Source of the DNA: an uncultured Alphaproteobacteria bacterium
GTDB lineage: Bacteria > Pseudomonadota > Alphaproteobacteria > UBA9655
Direction of reading: 5' to 3'
Length of the DNA stretch: 64,000 bases
Assembly (NCBI GenBank): GCA_937967795.1
Contig: CALBSK010000010.1
Coordinates: forward strand, 62,001-126,000
Below the pieces are notes generated by a model. The model worked only from the letters and a program-made list of their open reading frames with translations. It was not told where the DNA came from and searched no databases. The position numbers and the translations under genes are program-made. This document shows, piece after piece, positions 52,008-61,329 of this stretch. Each line of letters starts with the position of its first letter. The first letter of the stretch is position 1.

Positions 52008-52469
52008 TCATTTTTCCATGCCATGGTGGCGTTCATAAGTTCCTACAAGGCTAGCTTCAGCAAGAATATGGCTACACATAGCATTTAAGAGATTGGATTT
52101 AGTAGCATTTTCGGGCAGTTGAAGAACGGTATCGAGAGCATAAAGTGTGAAGAAGTAACGGTGTCTCCCCCTCGGAGGGTTAGGCCCTCCATAGCCTGTT
52201 TTTCCCCAACTATTTGGACAACTTTGAATGCCATGGGGAAGCTGCTTAATTCCTTCCGCGAGCACACTGATGGAGGGGGGAATATTATAGAGCAGCCAAT
52301 GATCCCACGTCCCATGAGGGGCATCCGGATCTTCACAGATGAGAGCCAAGGAGCGCGTTCCCTCAGGAATATCTTGCCATCTTAAAGGAGGAGAGATGTC
52401 TTCTCCTTCTCCGGTATATTTAATAGGTACATCTTCGAAATTTCCGAATGCAGAACTTACGATCTTCAT
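52008..52469 (-). CDS. YbhB/YbcL-family (PEBP-like) protein
   Basis: 153 residues. PEBP fold signature DPDAPHGTWDHWLLYNI, then GKTGYGGPNPPRGRHRYFFTLYALD. No signal peptide. Bacterial members have been called Raf kinase inhibitor-like or phosphate-binding proteins; the role is not known. Not in an operon with lepA (109-base gap). Confidence 0.9.
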   Translation of the reverse strand: MKIVSSAFGNFEDVPIKYTGEGEDISPPLRWQDIPEGTRSLALICEDPDAPHGTWDHWLLYNIPPSISVLAEGIKQLPHGIQSCPNSWGKTGYGGPNPPRGRHRYFFTLYALDTVLQLPENATKSNLLNAMCSHILAEASLVGTYERHHGMEK

Positions 52470-52577
52470 CCCCTACCCTCATTTTATATTTTAATACATT
52501 ATCAGAATGAAAGCTGAATGTCCAAAACCTTCGCGAGAATGACGATCGAGAAAATCTAACCTATATCAATCTGTTAC

Positions 52578-54380
52578 TTACTCATCCCCCATTTTCAATG
52601 CCGCAAGGAACGCTGATTGAGGGATTTCAACGTTGCCAATTTGGCGCATTCGTTTTTTTCCTGCTTTTTGCTTTTCAAGTAACTTTCTTTTACGTGTGAT
52701 ATCTCCGCCATAGCACTTGGCCGTCACATCTTTTCTCAGCGCTGAGATGGTCTCACGAGCAATAACTTTTGCGCCGATGGCAGCTTGAATAGCAATTTTA
52801 AAGAGCTGACGAGGAATAAGGTCTTTGAGGCGTTGACAGAGTGCTCTTCCCCGGCTTTCTGCATGGGCGCGATGAACGATGGTTGAGAGTGCATCGACAG
52901 GATCTCCATTCACGAGAATGGAAAGTTTGACAAGGTGGCCTTCTTCATAGCCATCCATCTGATAGTCAAAACTAGCGTAGCCACGACTCACTGATTTTAA
53001 ACGGTCATAAAAATCAAACACCACTTCGTTTAAAGGAAGGCGATAGACCACCATCGCCCGTGTTCCCACATAGGTAAGATCTAATTGAACCCCACGCCTT
53101 TCCGTACAAAGAGTCAGAACCGATCCTAAATATTCATCAGGAACAAGAATGGTGGCTTTAATCCAAGGTTCTTCCATTTTTTCAATTCGGACCACATCAG
53201 GCATATCCGCAGGATTATGGAGCTCAATCATTTCCCCGTTGGTCATGTAAAGCTTGTACACAACGCTCGGCGCTGTGGTAACAAGGTCAAGGTTAAATTC
53301 TCTTTCAAGACGTTCTTGAATGATCTCCAGATGAAGGAGACCTAAAAATCCACAACGAAAACCAAAGCCAAGAGCAGCGGAACTCTCTGGCTCAAACATA
53401 AAGCTTGCATCATTTAAACGAAGTTTCCCAAGGCTTTCCCGCAAATGTTCAAAATCAGCCGCATCCGCTGGGAAAAGTCCACAAAACACGACGGGAATAC
53501 TCGGTTTAAAACCGGGCAGAGGAATCTCAGCGGGACGCTTTTCCTCCGTAATGGTATCTCCCACATTACAATCACTCACAGCCTTTATACCAGCTGTAAA
53601 AAAGCCAACTTCTCCTGGATGAAGAGCTGCAAGCGTTTCACGTTTTGGTGTAAAAACACCCACCTGATCTACAGGATACACCGATCCTGTTGACATCATT
53701 TTAATCTTCGTGCCAGGCTTTAAAATACCATCAACGATCCGAACAAGAATGATTACGCCTAAATAGGGGTCATACCAACTATCAATTAAAAGAGCCTTCA
53801 GAGGGGCGCCCTTGTCACCTTTAGGAGGAGGAAGCTTGTGAACAAGAGCTTCCAAAACGTCAGGAACGCCAATACCTGTCTTTGCGGATACAAGGATAGC
53901 CTCACTCGCATCAAGACCAATTACATCTTCGATTTGTTCTTTAACCCGATCTGGATCGGCTGCAGGCAAATCGACCTTATTTAACACAGGAATGATTTCA
54001 TGGTTATTATCAATGGCTTGATAGACATTGGCTAATGTTTGAGCTTCAACCCCTTGGCTTGCATCCACAACGAGTAAGGATCCTTCGCACGCGGCTAAAG
54101 ACCGGCTCACTTCATAAGCAAAATCCACGTGTCCCGGCGTATCCATCAAATTAAGTTGATAGGTTTCCCCATTTTTAGCCTTATATTTCAGGCGAACCGT
54201 TTGAGCTTTAATCGTGATTCCCCTCTCCCGTTCGATTTCCATTGTATCAAGGACTTGCTCTTTAAGTTCACGTTCGGAAAGCCCCCCACACAACTGAATG
54301 AGACGGTCAGCAAGGGTCGACTTCCCGTGATCGATATGGGCAATAATGGAAAAGTTTCGAATATGGCTTAAATCCGTCAT
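52578..54380 (-). CDS. lepA: Elongation factor 4 (LepA)
   Basis: 600 residues, full length. AHIDHGKSTLADRL, DTPGHVDF and NKVDLPAADPDRV mark the GTPase; EF-G-like domains and the unique C-terminal domain follow, with EIPQSAFLAALKMG at the end. A ribosome back-translocase or biogenesis factor. Its start overlaps the pheT stop by 4 bases. Confidence 0.97.
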   Translation of the reverse strand: MTDLSHIRNFSIIAHIDHGKSTLADRLIQLCGGLSERELKEQVLDTMEIERERGITIKAQTVRLKYKAKNGETYQLNLMDTPGHVDFAYEVSRSLAACEGSLLVVDASQGVEAQTLANVYQAIDNNHEIIPVLNKVDLPAADPDRVKEQIEDVIGLDASEAILVSAKTGIGVPDVLEALVHKLPPPKGDKGAPLKALLIDSWYDPYLGVIILVRIVDGILKPGTKIKMMSTGSVYPVDQVGVFTPKRETLAALHPGEVGFFTAGIKAVSDCNVGDTITEEKRPAEIPLPGFKPSIPVVFCGLFPADAADFEHLRESLGKLRLNDASFMFEPESSAALGFGFRCGFLGLLHLEIIQERLEREFNLDLVTTAPSVVYKLYMTNGEMIELHNPADMPDVVRIEKMEEPWIKATILVPDEYLGSVLTLCTERRGVQLDLTYVGTRAMVVYRLPLNEVVFDFYDRLKSVSRGYASFDYQMDGYEEGHLVKLSILVNGDPVDALSTIVHRAHAESRGRALCQRLKDLIPRQLFKIAIQAAIGAKVIARETISALRKDVTAKCYGGDITRKRKLLEKQKAGKKRMRQIGNVEIPQSAFLAALKMGDE

Positions 54381-56731
54381 TGACGTAACACTCCACCTGT
54401 ACTTTGAGCAATCGATGAAATAATTTTTTGAGAAAGAATTTGAATCTCCTCATCCGTTAAAGTGCGATCTTTGGGTTGAAAGCGAACCCGAATTCCTAAA
54501 GATTTTTTGTTCTCACCCCTTTCAAAGACATCAAAAAGGATGATATTTTCAATAAGGGAAGGATCGACCTTCATAGCGGCTTTAATAAGGTTATCCGCAG
54601 GCACATCCCTCTCAACAACAAACGCAAAATCCCGTTCAACCGCTTGATAGGGGGAAAGCGTAAGCTTAGACTTGAGAGTTGTTTTCCGTTTGGGCAGAGG
54701 GATGCGGTCTATGAAAATTTCAAAGGCAACCACGGGACCCTTCACATCAAAGTTTTTAAGAATACGAGGGTGAAGCTCGCCAAAGTACCCTAAGACTTGA
54801 GAGCCCAATTTTAAAGCAGCTGAACGACCCGGATGATACCATGAAGGAGCCGTACGATCCCATTGAGGGGACAAACCCTCGAGAATCTGAAATACATCCG
54901 CTTTAATGTCATAAATATCGACGAGGCGTTTTTTCTCGCTCCAATGATCCGTATGAAAGGTCCCTGCTCTGAGACCCGTTGCCATGAGGCTTTGACCTTG
55001 AGGAGTAGGTGCCGAATATTGAGGTCCAATTTCAAATATCGAGACAGATTCAGCGCCTCGATTTTGATTATAGAGAACCCCTTTAAGCAAATGGGGCACG
55101 AGGCTAGGACGCATGGTATTAAGGTCTTGACTAAGGGGACTGAGCAAGACTAAATTTTCTTCCCCTCCCCCAAAAAGTTGAGCATGTTCTTTGGAAACAA
55201 AAGACCACGTCATCACTTCTATAAGCCCTCGATTAGCAAGACGATCTCTTATGGTAAAGCGCCTTTGTTGAAAAGGCGTTAATGGTTTTTGCTGAGGACG
55301 TTCTCTATAAGGTGTTGAAGGAATTTTATCATAGCCCTCAACCCTTAAGATTTCTTCCACAAGATCCGCCTCGTGTTCCACATTAAATCGCCACGTCGGA
55401 GGAAGGACATCCCATGTTTCTCTCTTCTCTTTTATTTCAAAGCCCAAGTTTATTAAAATATCTTGAGCACGTTGAGAGCTCACCTCTGTTCCTCCCAAAC
55501 TTTGAATGCGAGAAGGACTGAATGTGATGGAGCCCCTTAAATCAGGTTCTTTCCCTGCCACAACTACGTCACTCGCCTCTCCTCCGCAAATGTCAAGAAT
55601 CATCTGGGTTGCAGCCTCAAGCCCACGCAGAGTTGAGGCGGGATCAATACCCCTTTCAAACCGATAACGAGAGTCACTCAAAATCCCCAGGATTCGCCCC
55701 GTCATGGCAATGCAAATGGGATCGAAAAAAGCCGCTTCTAAAAAGACTGTCTGAGTTGTTTCATCGCAGCTTGTGCTTTCTCCTCCCATTACGCCCGCTA
55801 AAGAGATAACGCCTGAGGCATCTCTAATCACGATCATATCTTCGGTCAAGGTGTAGACCTTTCCGTCGAGAGCCTTAAAAGTCTCTCCTCCTCGTGAAAG
55901 GGAAACATGAAGATTTCCTTGGATTTTATCACCATCAAACACATGAAGAGGACGGGCCCTGTCGTATGCAAAGAAATTGGTGATATCCACAAGAGCCGAG
56001 ATGGGGCGCAAGCCAATAGCTTCCAGTTTTTTCTGAAGCCAAAGCGGACTAGGGCCATTTTTAACACCACGAATCACCTTACCTGTAAAATGAGGGCACG
56101 CTTCAGGATCTACTCGGGGTATAAGAGGGCAAGGAAAAGAGATACGTGGTCTCTCTTCTTTGAAAGGCTTAAGTTTTCCGATTCCTGTGGCTGCCAGATC
56201 GCGCGCAATACCATAAACGCCTAAACAATCACCGCGATTGGGTGAAATTTCGATTTCAATAAAAATATCATCAAGACCCAACCATTTGGCGTAAGACTCT
56301 CCGAGAGGAGCTTTTGAATCCACCTCAATAATGCCTTCTGAGGTCTCTCCCAAAAGAAGCTCTTGGGCAGAACACATCATTCCAAAGCTTTCCACATCTC
56401 GCACTTTCCCCACTTTCAGAACTTGCTTTGTAGAAGGGATAATATCGCCAGGATGTGCAAGAACGGTCCTTAATCCACTACGCGCATTGGACGCGCCACA
56501 CACAACTTGGAGAATTTCTTTTCCTGTATTCACGCGACACACTTTGAGACGATCCGCATTGGGATGTTTTTCAGCTTCCACAATTTCACAAATGGTAAAT
56601 GGCGCGAGCATCTCGGTCTTATTTTCAATTTTATCCACGACAAGACCGAGACTGGTTAATTTTTCTGAAATTTTATCTAGAGACGCCGTCGTCTCTAGAT
56701 GCTCTTTAAGCCAAGATAATGTAAATCTCAT
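54377..56731 (-). CDS. pheT: Phenylalanyl-tRNA synthetase beta subunit
   Basis: 784 residues, full length. N-terminal tRNA-binding OB fold (FTICEIVEAEKHPNADRLKVCRVN), B3/B4 editing region, B5, the pseudo-catalytic core and the C-terminal FDX-ACB (SPYQAVERDFAFVVERDVPADNLI). With PheS it forms the (alpha-beta)2 enzyme. 3 bases after the pheS stop, 4-base overlap with lepA. Confidence 0.97.
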   Translation of the reverse strand: MRFTLSWLKEHLETTASLDKISEKLTSLGLVVDKIENKTEMLAPFTICEIVEAEKHPNADRLKVCRVNTGKEILQVVCGASNARSGLRTVLAHPGDIIPSTKQVLKVGKVRDVESFGMMCSAQELLLGETSEGIIEVDSKAPLGESYAKWLGLDDIFIEIEISPNRGDCLGVYGIARDLAATGIGKLKPFKEERPRISFPCPLIPRVDPEACPHFTGKVIRGVKNGPSPLWLQKKLEAIGLRPISALVDITNFFAYDRARPLHVFDGDKIQGNLHVSLSRGGETFKALDGKVYTLTEDMIVIRDASGVISLAGVMGGESTSCDETTQTVFLEAAFFDPICIAMTGRILGILSDSRYRFERGIDPASTLRGLEAATQMILDICGGEASDVVVAGKEPDLRGSITFSPSRIQSLGGTEVSSQRAQDILINLGFEIKEKRETWDVLPPTWRFNVEHEADLVEEILRVEGYDKIPSTPYRERPQQKPLTPFQQRRFTIRDRLANRGLIEVMTWSFVSKEHAQLFGGGEENLVLLSPLSQDLNTMRPSLVPHLLKGVLYNQNRGAESVSIFEIGPQYSAPTPQGQSLMATGLRAGTFHTDHWSEKKRLVDIYDIKADVFQILEGLSPQWDRTAPSWYHPGRSAALKLGSQVLGYFGELHPRILKNFDVKGPVVAFEIFIDRIPLPKRKTTLKSKLTLSPYQAVERDFAFVVERDVPADNLIKAAMKVDPSLIENIILFDVFERGENKKSLGIRVRFQPKDRTLTDEEIQILSQKIISSIAQSTGGVLRQ

Positions 56732-56734
56732 CCC

Positions 56735-57754
56735 TTACTCCCGTGCCTCTGTGGCAAATCCATAATGAGTGAGCCACCTTAAATCGGATTCAAAAAAGAG
56801 ACGTAAATCCTCAATCCCATATTTCAACATCGCGATTCGCTCAAGCCCCATGCCAAAGGCAAAACCTTGGTAAATTTCTGGATCAATGTTGCAATTACGT
56901 AAAACATTAGGATGGACCATGCCACATCCCAAAATCTCAAGCCAAGCCCCATTTTTCCACATAATGTCAACTTCTGCTGAAGGTTCAGTAAACGGAAAAT
57001 AGCCCGGCCGAAAGCGCAGTTTTAGATCAGGATCTTCAAAGAAGAGACGACAGAATTCTTCAAGGCACCCTTTTAAATGTCCCATATGGGTTTGTTTATC
57101 CACAACAAGTCCCTCAATTTGATGAAACATAGGTGTGTGGGTTGCATCGTACTCAGAACGATAAACTCGCCCAGGTGCGATGATACGAAGAGGAGGTTTC
57201 TCTTTCAACATGGTCCGGATTTGCACAGGTGACGTGTGAGTTCTTAAAACAAGAGGCTGTTCCTCCATGGGCGGGAGATAAAAGGTATCTTGTTCCTGTC
57301 TTGCCGGATGTTCGGGAGGAATATTAAGAGCTGTAAAGTTATAAAAATCTTCTTCAATATCGGGCCCTTCCCCAACCACAAACCCCATTTGTCCAAAAAT
57401 ATAAATGGCTTGGTCCATGACATGACTTAAAGGATGGATCTTTCCCGGTACAAATGGCCTCGGAGGTAAAGACACATCCAGGGTTTCAGAGCCGAGGCGA
57501 ATAGTCAAGGATTCTTCCTCTAATTGATTTTTTCGCACCTCTAAGGCTGTTATCAGAGCCTCTTTAAGCGCATTCAGCTCGACTCCCATAACCTTACGTT
57601 CTTCAGGTGTCTTCTTGGCCAACTCCTTCATCAGCAACGTCACCCGGCCCTTTTTCCCCAGCGTTTGAACACGTAGGTCTTCCAACTCTTGAAGAGTCGC
57701 TACTTGTTCCAATTCGGTCAGGACTTGGCTTTTGAGTTCTCCCATCTTATCCAT
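56735..57754 (-). CDS. pheS: Phenylalanyl-tRNA synthetase alpha subunit
   Basis: 339 residues. An N-terminal coiled coil for tRNA, then class II motifs: HPLSHV, THTSPVQIRTM, RVYRSEYDATHTPMFHQIEGL (motif 2) and GFAFGMGLERIAML (motif 3). Start at ATG 57754, Met4 possible. First gene of pheS-pheT-lepA. Confidence 0.97.
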   Translation of the reverse strand: MDKMGELKSQVLTELEQVATLQELEDLRVQTLGKKGRVTLLMKELAKKTPEERKVMGVELNALKEALITALEVRKNQLEEESLTIRLGSETLDVSLPPRPFVPGKIHPLSHVMDQAIYIFGQMGFVVGEGPDIEEDFYNFTALNIPPEHPARQEQDTFYLPPMEEQPLVLRTHTSPVQIRTMLKEKPPLRIIAPGRVYRSEYDATHTPMFHQIEGLVVDKQTHMGHLKGCLEEFCRLFFEDPDLKLRFRPGYFPFTEPSAEVDIMWKNGAWLEILGCGMVHPNVLRNCNIDPEIYQGFAFGMGLERIAMLKYGIEDLRLFFESDLRWLTHYGFATEARE

Positions 57755-57900
57755 CAGAAATCCTTTATCAAAACTCTGATTCTTTATAGCATAAGGAAGG
57801 ATCTTGTCACCAAGGGAGAATTAAATACGACTTCACAAAAAGTTTAATCCTTTCAAAAAGGATGGTAGGATGTAAAGATTCAAAAACCAGGAGAAATTTA

Positions 57901-57981
57901 ATGAGAGAGAATTTTTATCCCTATGGTAAAATCGGGAGGAAAGTTTTTATTCGCATGGCCGGTGATGTTGAAAAGTTTTAA
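57901..57981 (+). CDS. Short SD-led ORF overlapping the DUF924 start
   Basis: 26 codons (MRENFYPYGKIGRKVFIRMA then GDVEKF) with a better SD (aggaga, 8 bases before) than the DUF924 gene it overlaps in another frame. It ends 17 bases after the DUF924 ATG at 57965. It could be a leader that couples translation, or a frameshifted remnant. No family is recognised. Confidence 0.35.
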   Translation: MRENFYPYGKIGRKVFIRMAGDVEKF

Positions 57982-58558
57982 TATCTCTCCCATTCTTTCA
58001 TTTTGGTTTGGGGACCCACAAGCGCCAGACTACGGTGCTCCACGAACATTTTGGTTTCAAAGCACACCCCACCTCGATCGCGAGATTCGAGATCAATTTG
58101 AAGACTTACATCGAAAGGCAGCCAAGGGCGAGCTTGATATGCTTATGGAATCGCCAGAAGGCAGTTTAGCTCTTATCCTTTTACTCGATCAATTTCCCCG
58201 CAATATGTACCGCGGAACACCGCAAGCTTTTGCTTCAGATGCAAAAGCTCTTGAAATCGCCAAGCATGCTTTAGAAAAAAGGTTTGATCAAAGCCTCTTG
58301 CCCGTTCACAAAATGTTTCTTTACCTTCCTTTTGAGCATAGTGAAAATGTTGAAGATCAAGAGAACTCCGTTGCGCTTTTTAAGACACTCGGCAATGACG
58401 AAGGATTGGAATATGCTCTTCAGCACCGGGATATTATTGCTCGTTTTGGGCGGTTTCCTCACCGTAATGAAATCTTAGGGAGAAAAAGTACGCCTGATGA
58501 ACTTAATTTTCTTAAAGAACCAGGAACCGATGGATTTGGGCAAGTCTTACCCAAATAA
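57965..58558 (+). CDS. DUF924 family protein
   Basis: 197 residues from ATG 57965 (MLKSFNISPILSFWFGD), the family start. Conserved DUF924 blocks: SFWFGD, DREIRDQFEDL, GSLALILLLDQFPRNMYRGTPQAFASD, LPFEHSEN and RFPHRNEILGR. The fold is TPR-like and helical; its role is not established. An ATG at 57923 in the same frame adds 14 unconserved residues. Confidence 0.88.
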   Translation: MLKSFNISPILSFWFGDPQAPDYGAPRTFWFQSTPHLDREIRDQFEDLHRKAAKGELDMLMESPEGSLALILLLDQFPRNMYRGTPQAFASDAKALEIAKHALEKRFDQSLLPVHKMFLYLPFEHSENVEDQENSVALFKTLGNDEGLEYALQHRDIIARFGRFPHRNEILGRKSTPDELNFLKEPGTDGFGQVLPK

Positions 58559-58594
58559 GTGAGGGTTAAAAGAATGATTTAGGCATCAACTGTT

Positions 58595-58837
58595 TTAATC
58601 TTCAGAGAGGGCAGTTTTATTTAAATTAGCCTGTGGCTTAAGCTGAGAAAAGTATTTCTTCAACAGATCCTGACACAGCGTAAAAGTTGCTTTGCGAGGA
58701 ATACTTTGTCCTTTAGGAGCTCGATGATGAGGTAGAGTTTCATTAGCCGCCAGGAGAGCTCCATGACTACTTTTATTTAAACTCCCCCTTACAGAAACTC
58801 CACACCCTCTCAACCCCCGCACCCCACTATTTATCAT
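58595..58837 (-). CDS. Small hypothetical protein (uncertain)
   Basis: 80 residues, Lys/Arg-rich, in a 726-base stretch without a firm gene (58559-59284). A short Lys-rich helix (LCQDLLKKYFSQL) is the only structure suggested. The SD is weak. It follows a possible gene remnant on the same strand. It may be a real orphan or a decayed piece; composition does not decide. Confidence 0.3.
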   Translation of the reverse strand: MINSGVRGLRGCGVSVRGSLNKSSHGALLAANETLPHHRAPKGQSIPRKATFTLCQDLLKKYFSQLKPQANLNKTALSED

Positions 58838-58852
58838 TTGTAGGTGTTCTCT

Positions 58853-58987
58853 CTAGGTTAGATCTTTCTTCCCCTCTTTCAGCTCCTTTAAACGCGCTTG
58901 AGCCCTTTCATAGGTTTTGCTATTTATCGTCGCTTCCTCCAATGGAGGAGGAGCGTCTTGCCGAAGAGTGAAATTCCTTTTAAGGCT
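58853..58987 (-). pseudogene. Possible C-terminal remnant of a lost gene
   Basis: An open frame without a good start after a TGA at 58988-58990. It ends in a coding-like KTYERAQARLKELKEGKK stretch before TAG at 58853. It has the look of a protein's charged C-terminus, but no family can be named. Either a remnant or chance. Confidence 0.25.
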
Positions 58988-59284
58988 TCAAAAAAGAATC
59001 CTCTAGATTTAGAAGATAAAGTCTCCAATCGTGTCTTTCAGAACGTTATCGTAATACGAACAAGAGGCACCACTTAAAATTCAATATAATCGCCGAAATC
59101 GTTAATCTCAAAAACGGTTTTTCTACAATTTAAACGATTTTAGGTTCTCTTGGGGTTTCATCTACCTCGTCCTTCAATCTCTATTTCCGCAACAGGTCTA
59201 TTTAACAAAATAGTAATATTTTCTGTGTTATGGTATTAAACATAAAATAATTGACTTAACTCTAAAAATTGAAAGGATTAAAAG

Positions 59285-59635
59285 ATGAGCTTACAAAGAA
59301 AAATTTTAGGACTTGCGCTTTCTATGGCTCTTCTTCCTTCTTATTGTTTCTCCGCTACAAAAGAGATACGTTGCCCTACCTTCCCATCGGGCTTAACTAC
59401 TTCTTATGAAGGGACCACATTTAAGGTGGAAGGAAGAGATATCGATGATCTGCTGTATACGACCCCTTCTGTTACCAAAGTGGCTGAAGAAAATTGGAAA
59501 ATTTCTTGTAACTATTCGGATGATGATAGCAAGCACGTTCATTTAGTTGTTTTCCTTCCTACGAGTACCTATGAAAACTGTAAGGTTGCGGAGATTGAGG
59601 AGGACAAGGGGGTTATTTGTCAGAAAAAAGATTAA
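59285..59635 (+). CDS. Small secreted orphan
   Basis: 116 residues with a signal peptide (cleavage near FSA, residue 24). The mature protein starts KEIRCP and has a second Cys after a WKISC strand, two more near the end (ENCK, ICQK), beta-rich. Its layout (early CP, central Cys strand) is like the larger orphan at 63144, though identity is low. SD GAAAGGA lies 7 bases before. Flanked by a decayed IS region. Confidence 0.65.
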   Translation: MSLQRKILGLALSMALLPSYCFSATKEIRCPTFPSGLTTSYEGTTFKVEGRDIDDLLYTTPSVTKVAEENWKISCNYSDDDSKHVHLVVFLPTSTYENCKVAEIEEDKGVICQKKD

Positions 59636-59718
59636 TAGCACTTCCCCTTACCCCTATACGTAACACAGTTCACCTGAAGAAGTTCAGACAGAAGTGAGAC
59701 AAAAAGGAAGTTGTTGTA

Positions 59719-59774
59719 GGGAGTGTGAAAGGGAGGGTAACGGGTAGCGTTATCCCCATTTTACACTCCCCCTT
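59719..59774 (+). terminator. Long stem-loop, likely terminator
   Basis: gggagtgtgaaa (59719-59730) pairs with ttttacactccc (59759-59770), with a nested gggtaacg/cgttatccc stem, then ccttt. It may end the secreted orphan's transcript or be part of the IS edge. T tract is short. Confidence 0.45.
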
Positions 59775-59837
59775 TTAGCCAACAAAAAAGGCCTCTAGGA
59801 TAGGAATGTTCAAAACCCTAATCCAAAGGAGGCCTTT

Positions 59838-60173
59838 ATGCACATAATTGGACTGCACAAAAACATTTATAAATTCTCTTCCTATAGCAAGTTAAACAAT
59901 GGAGAAAATTAAAGTCTGAAAGAGTGTGCGATAAGACCCTGCCAGGACATTATCAGCATTAGCAAACCCACTTACTATCGCTATAAAGCCCGCTTAATAG
60001 AGTTAAACAAAGGCATTCTCCCTCCTTCAAAAAAACCTAAGTCCCTTCGAAAGCCTCTGTGGGGAGAAGCTGAAAGTCAGCTCATCCTTAGGCTTCGACG
60101 AGAAAACCCAACCTATGGCAAAGCCACGATCTCTGTCATTCGTGAACGAGATTTTGGGCTCAGTCGGAGTTAA
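59838..60173 (+). pseudogene. IS481-family transposase, decayed
   Basis: An ATG at 59838 after aaaggagg opens MHIIGLHKNIYKFSSYS, then frameshifts break the frame (near 59900-59960). The frame resumes with SISKPTYYRYKARLIELNKG and LRRENPTYGKATISVIRERDFG, a helix-turn-helix part characteristic of IS481-type elements, before a stop at 60171-60173. The DDE integrase core is missing. Inverted arms aaaggcctc (59787-59795) and gaggccttt (59829-59837) lie at its left edge. Confidence 0.75.
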
Positions 60174-60332
60174 TCGCAAAAGTTGGTGACGAAGTCTATA
60201 AAGAGGCGGGCTTTTCATCAAGGCGATGATTTTCCAACCCTCAAAAACTTGGCACCAAAAATGACTTTTGGCAATTGATTTTTTTTTCATCTCTTTTTTA
60301 TAGATTGAACTTACTGCAAAAGTAAGAGAGAT

Positions 60333-60357
60333 ATGCTAAGATGATATATGTTAGCAT
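60333..60357. repeat. Inverted repeat ATGCTAA-N11-TTAGCAT
   Basis: 7-base perfect arms at 60333-60339 and 60351-60357, 36 bases before the IS5-like fragment. It may be an operator or a remnant of an IS terminus. Confidence 0.45.
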
Positions 60358-60392
60358 GTTGAAAAGGTTAGAGTATATCATTTGCAGAGCTT

Positions 60393-60725
60393 TTGGTGAA
60401 TCAGCGTCGTATCAGTGAACTTGATAGGATGAAGAAATTGATTCGGTGGGATCGATTTCGGTATCGACTCAAGAAACTTTTGAGCCGTTCATTGGAGAGA
60501 CACCCTCCCTATAATGGACCGACCCTGAAGCCGGATGAACGCGAAAAAGAGGCCGGTCCACTTATGGTTACAAGGCCCACATTTCAACGACAAAAAAAGG
60601 CCTTATTCGAAAAGCTAAGGCACCCTCAGCTGAGATCCACGATAGCCTCGTCTTTAGGGGAGTGTTTAGTCCCAGAGTGTGATGGAATGGTAAATAGAAA
60701 GGAAAGCAAACTTATTTTTTCATAA
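60393..60725 (+). pseudogene. Possible IS5-family transposase fragment
   Basis: The first 40 residues (ISELDRMKKLIRWDRFRYRLKKLL then a HPPYNGP block) resemble the N-terminus of IS5-type transposases (idW...f...l, then GrPPY). After residue 45 the frame no longer fits, pointing to a frameshift or fusion with other sequence. The start would be TTG/GTG. Alternatively an unrelated basic orphan. Confidence 0.45.
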
Positions 60726-60764
60726 ATCTCCCCTGGGTATAAGTTATTTGATTATAAAAACGCA

Positions 60765-60839
60765 TGGTGCCGTCAGAGAGGATTGAACTCTCGACCTCAC
60801 CCTTACCAAGGGTGTGCTCTACCACTGAGCTATGACGGC
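60765..60839 (-). tRNA. tRNA-Thr (GGU anticodon)
   Basis: 75 nt on the minus strand. Acceptor gccgtca/tgacggc, discriminator A and encoded CCA. Anticodon arm caccc-ttggtaa-gggtg gives GGT. D and T arms (agctcagtggtagagc; gagttcaatcc) are normal. An open frame across it is an artefact. Confidence 0.96.
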
Positions 60840-60938
60840 CATGTGTGCGCAAGATGCCATAGGAGGCCGTGTCAATCAAGAGACCAGTAAAAAAATTCTC
60901 AAGTGACAAAAAGAAAAAAAAGACGTAAGAGAAGACAT

Positions 60939-61118
60939 ATGAAAGAACCTGGCTCAAATTCTAAGCCTATTGAACACCCTTCAATTGCTCAACGGAAAAA
61001 ATTGGTTGCAGCACGAAGGCAACGCCTTGCCCAAGCCTTGCGAGAAAATTTGCGAAAAAGGAAAGAACAAATCAGGGAAAGGCTTAAGCTTGCCGATGAG
61101 GAAAGAAAACTTGACTAA
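60939..61118 (+). CDS. Small basic helical protein, conserved in alphaproteobacteria
   Basis: 59 residues from ATG 60939 (AAGAGAAGA before it); a GTG at 60903 would add a Lys/Arg-rich lead. Helical with many Arg, Lys and Glu; the LAQALRENLRKRKEQ block recalls a short conserved alphaproteobacterial family of unknown role. It lies between tRNA genes. Confidence 0.65.
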   Translation: MKEPGSNSKPIEHPSIAQRKKLVAARRQRLAQALRENLRKRKEQIRERLKLADEERKLD

Positions 61119-61233
61119 CCCTCTCTTTTCTTAAAAAAACGGCTAAGTTTATTTAGCTTGTAGAACGCTTCAAATGCATAAGTTTTTTTCATTGACCCCT
61201 TCTCAATTTTCGGTATTTTAGAGAGGTTCTTAA

Positions 61234-61309
61234 GGGCCTGTAGTTCAGTGGTCAGAACTCTCCGCTCATAACGGAGCTGTCGCAGGTTCGAATCCTGCCG
61301 GGCCCACCA
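61234..61309 (+). tRNA. tRNA with CAU anticodon (Ile2 or elongator Met)
   Basis: 76 nt. Acceptor gggcctg/cgggccc, discriminator A and encoded CCA. Anticodon arm ctccg-ctcataa-cggag gives CAT. A G-C first pair and no initiator features exclude tRNA-fMet. Whether the C34 is changed to lysidine (Ile, AUA) or left (Met) cannot be decided by eye. It ends 21 bases before ettA. Confidence 0.93.
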
Positions 61310-61329
61310 CCTTATTTTCAGGAGAAATC

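Noticed and set aside
60027..60290. An 87-codon minus-strand frame
   Set aside because: It is the antisense shadow of the IS481 transposase remnant.
60712..60957. An 81-codon minus-strand frame
   Set aside because: It covers tRNA-Thr and its leader, so it is an artefact.
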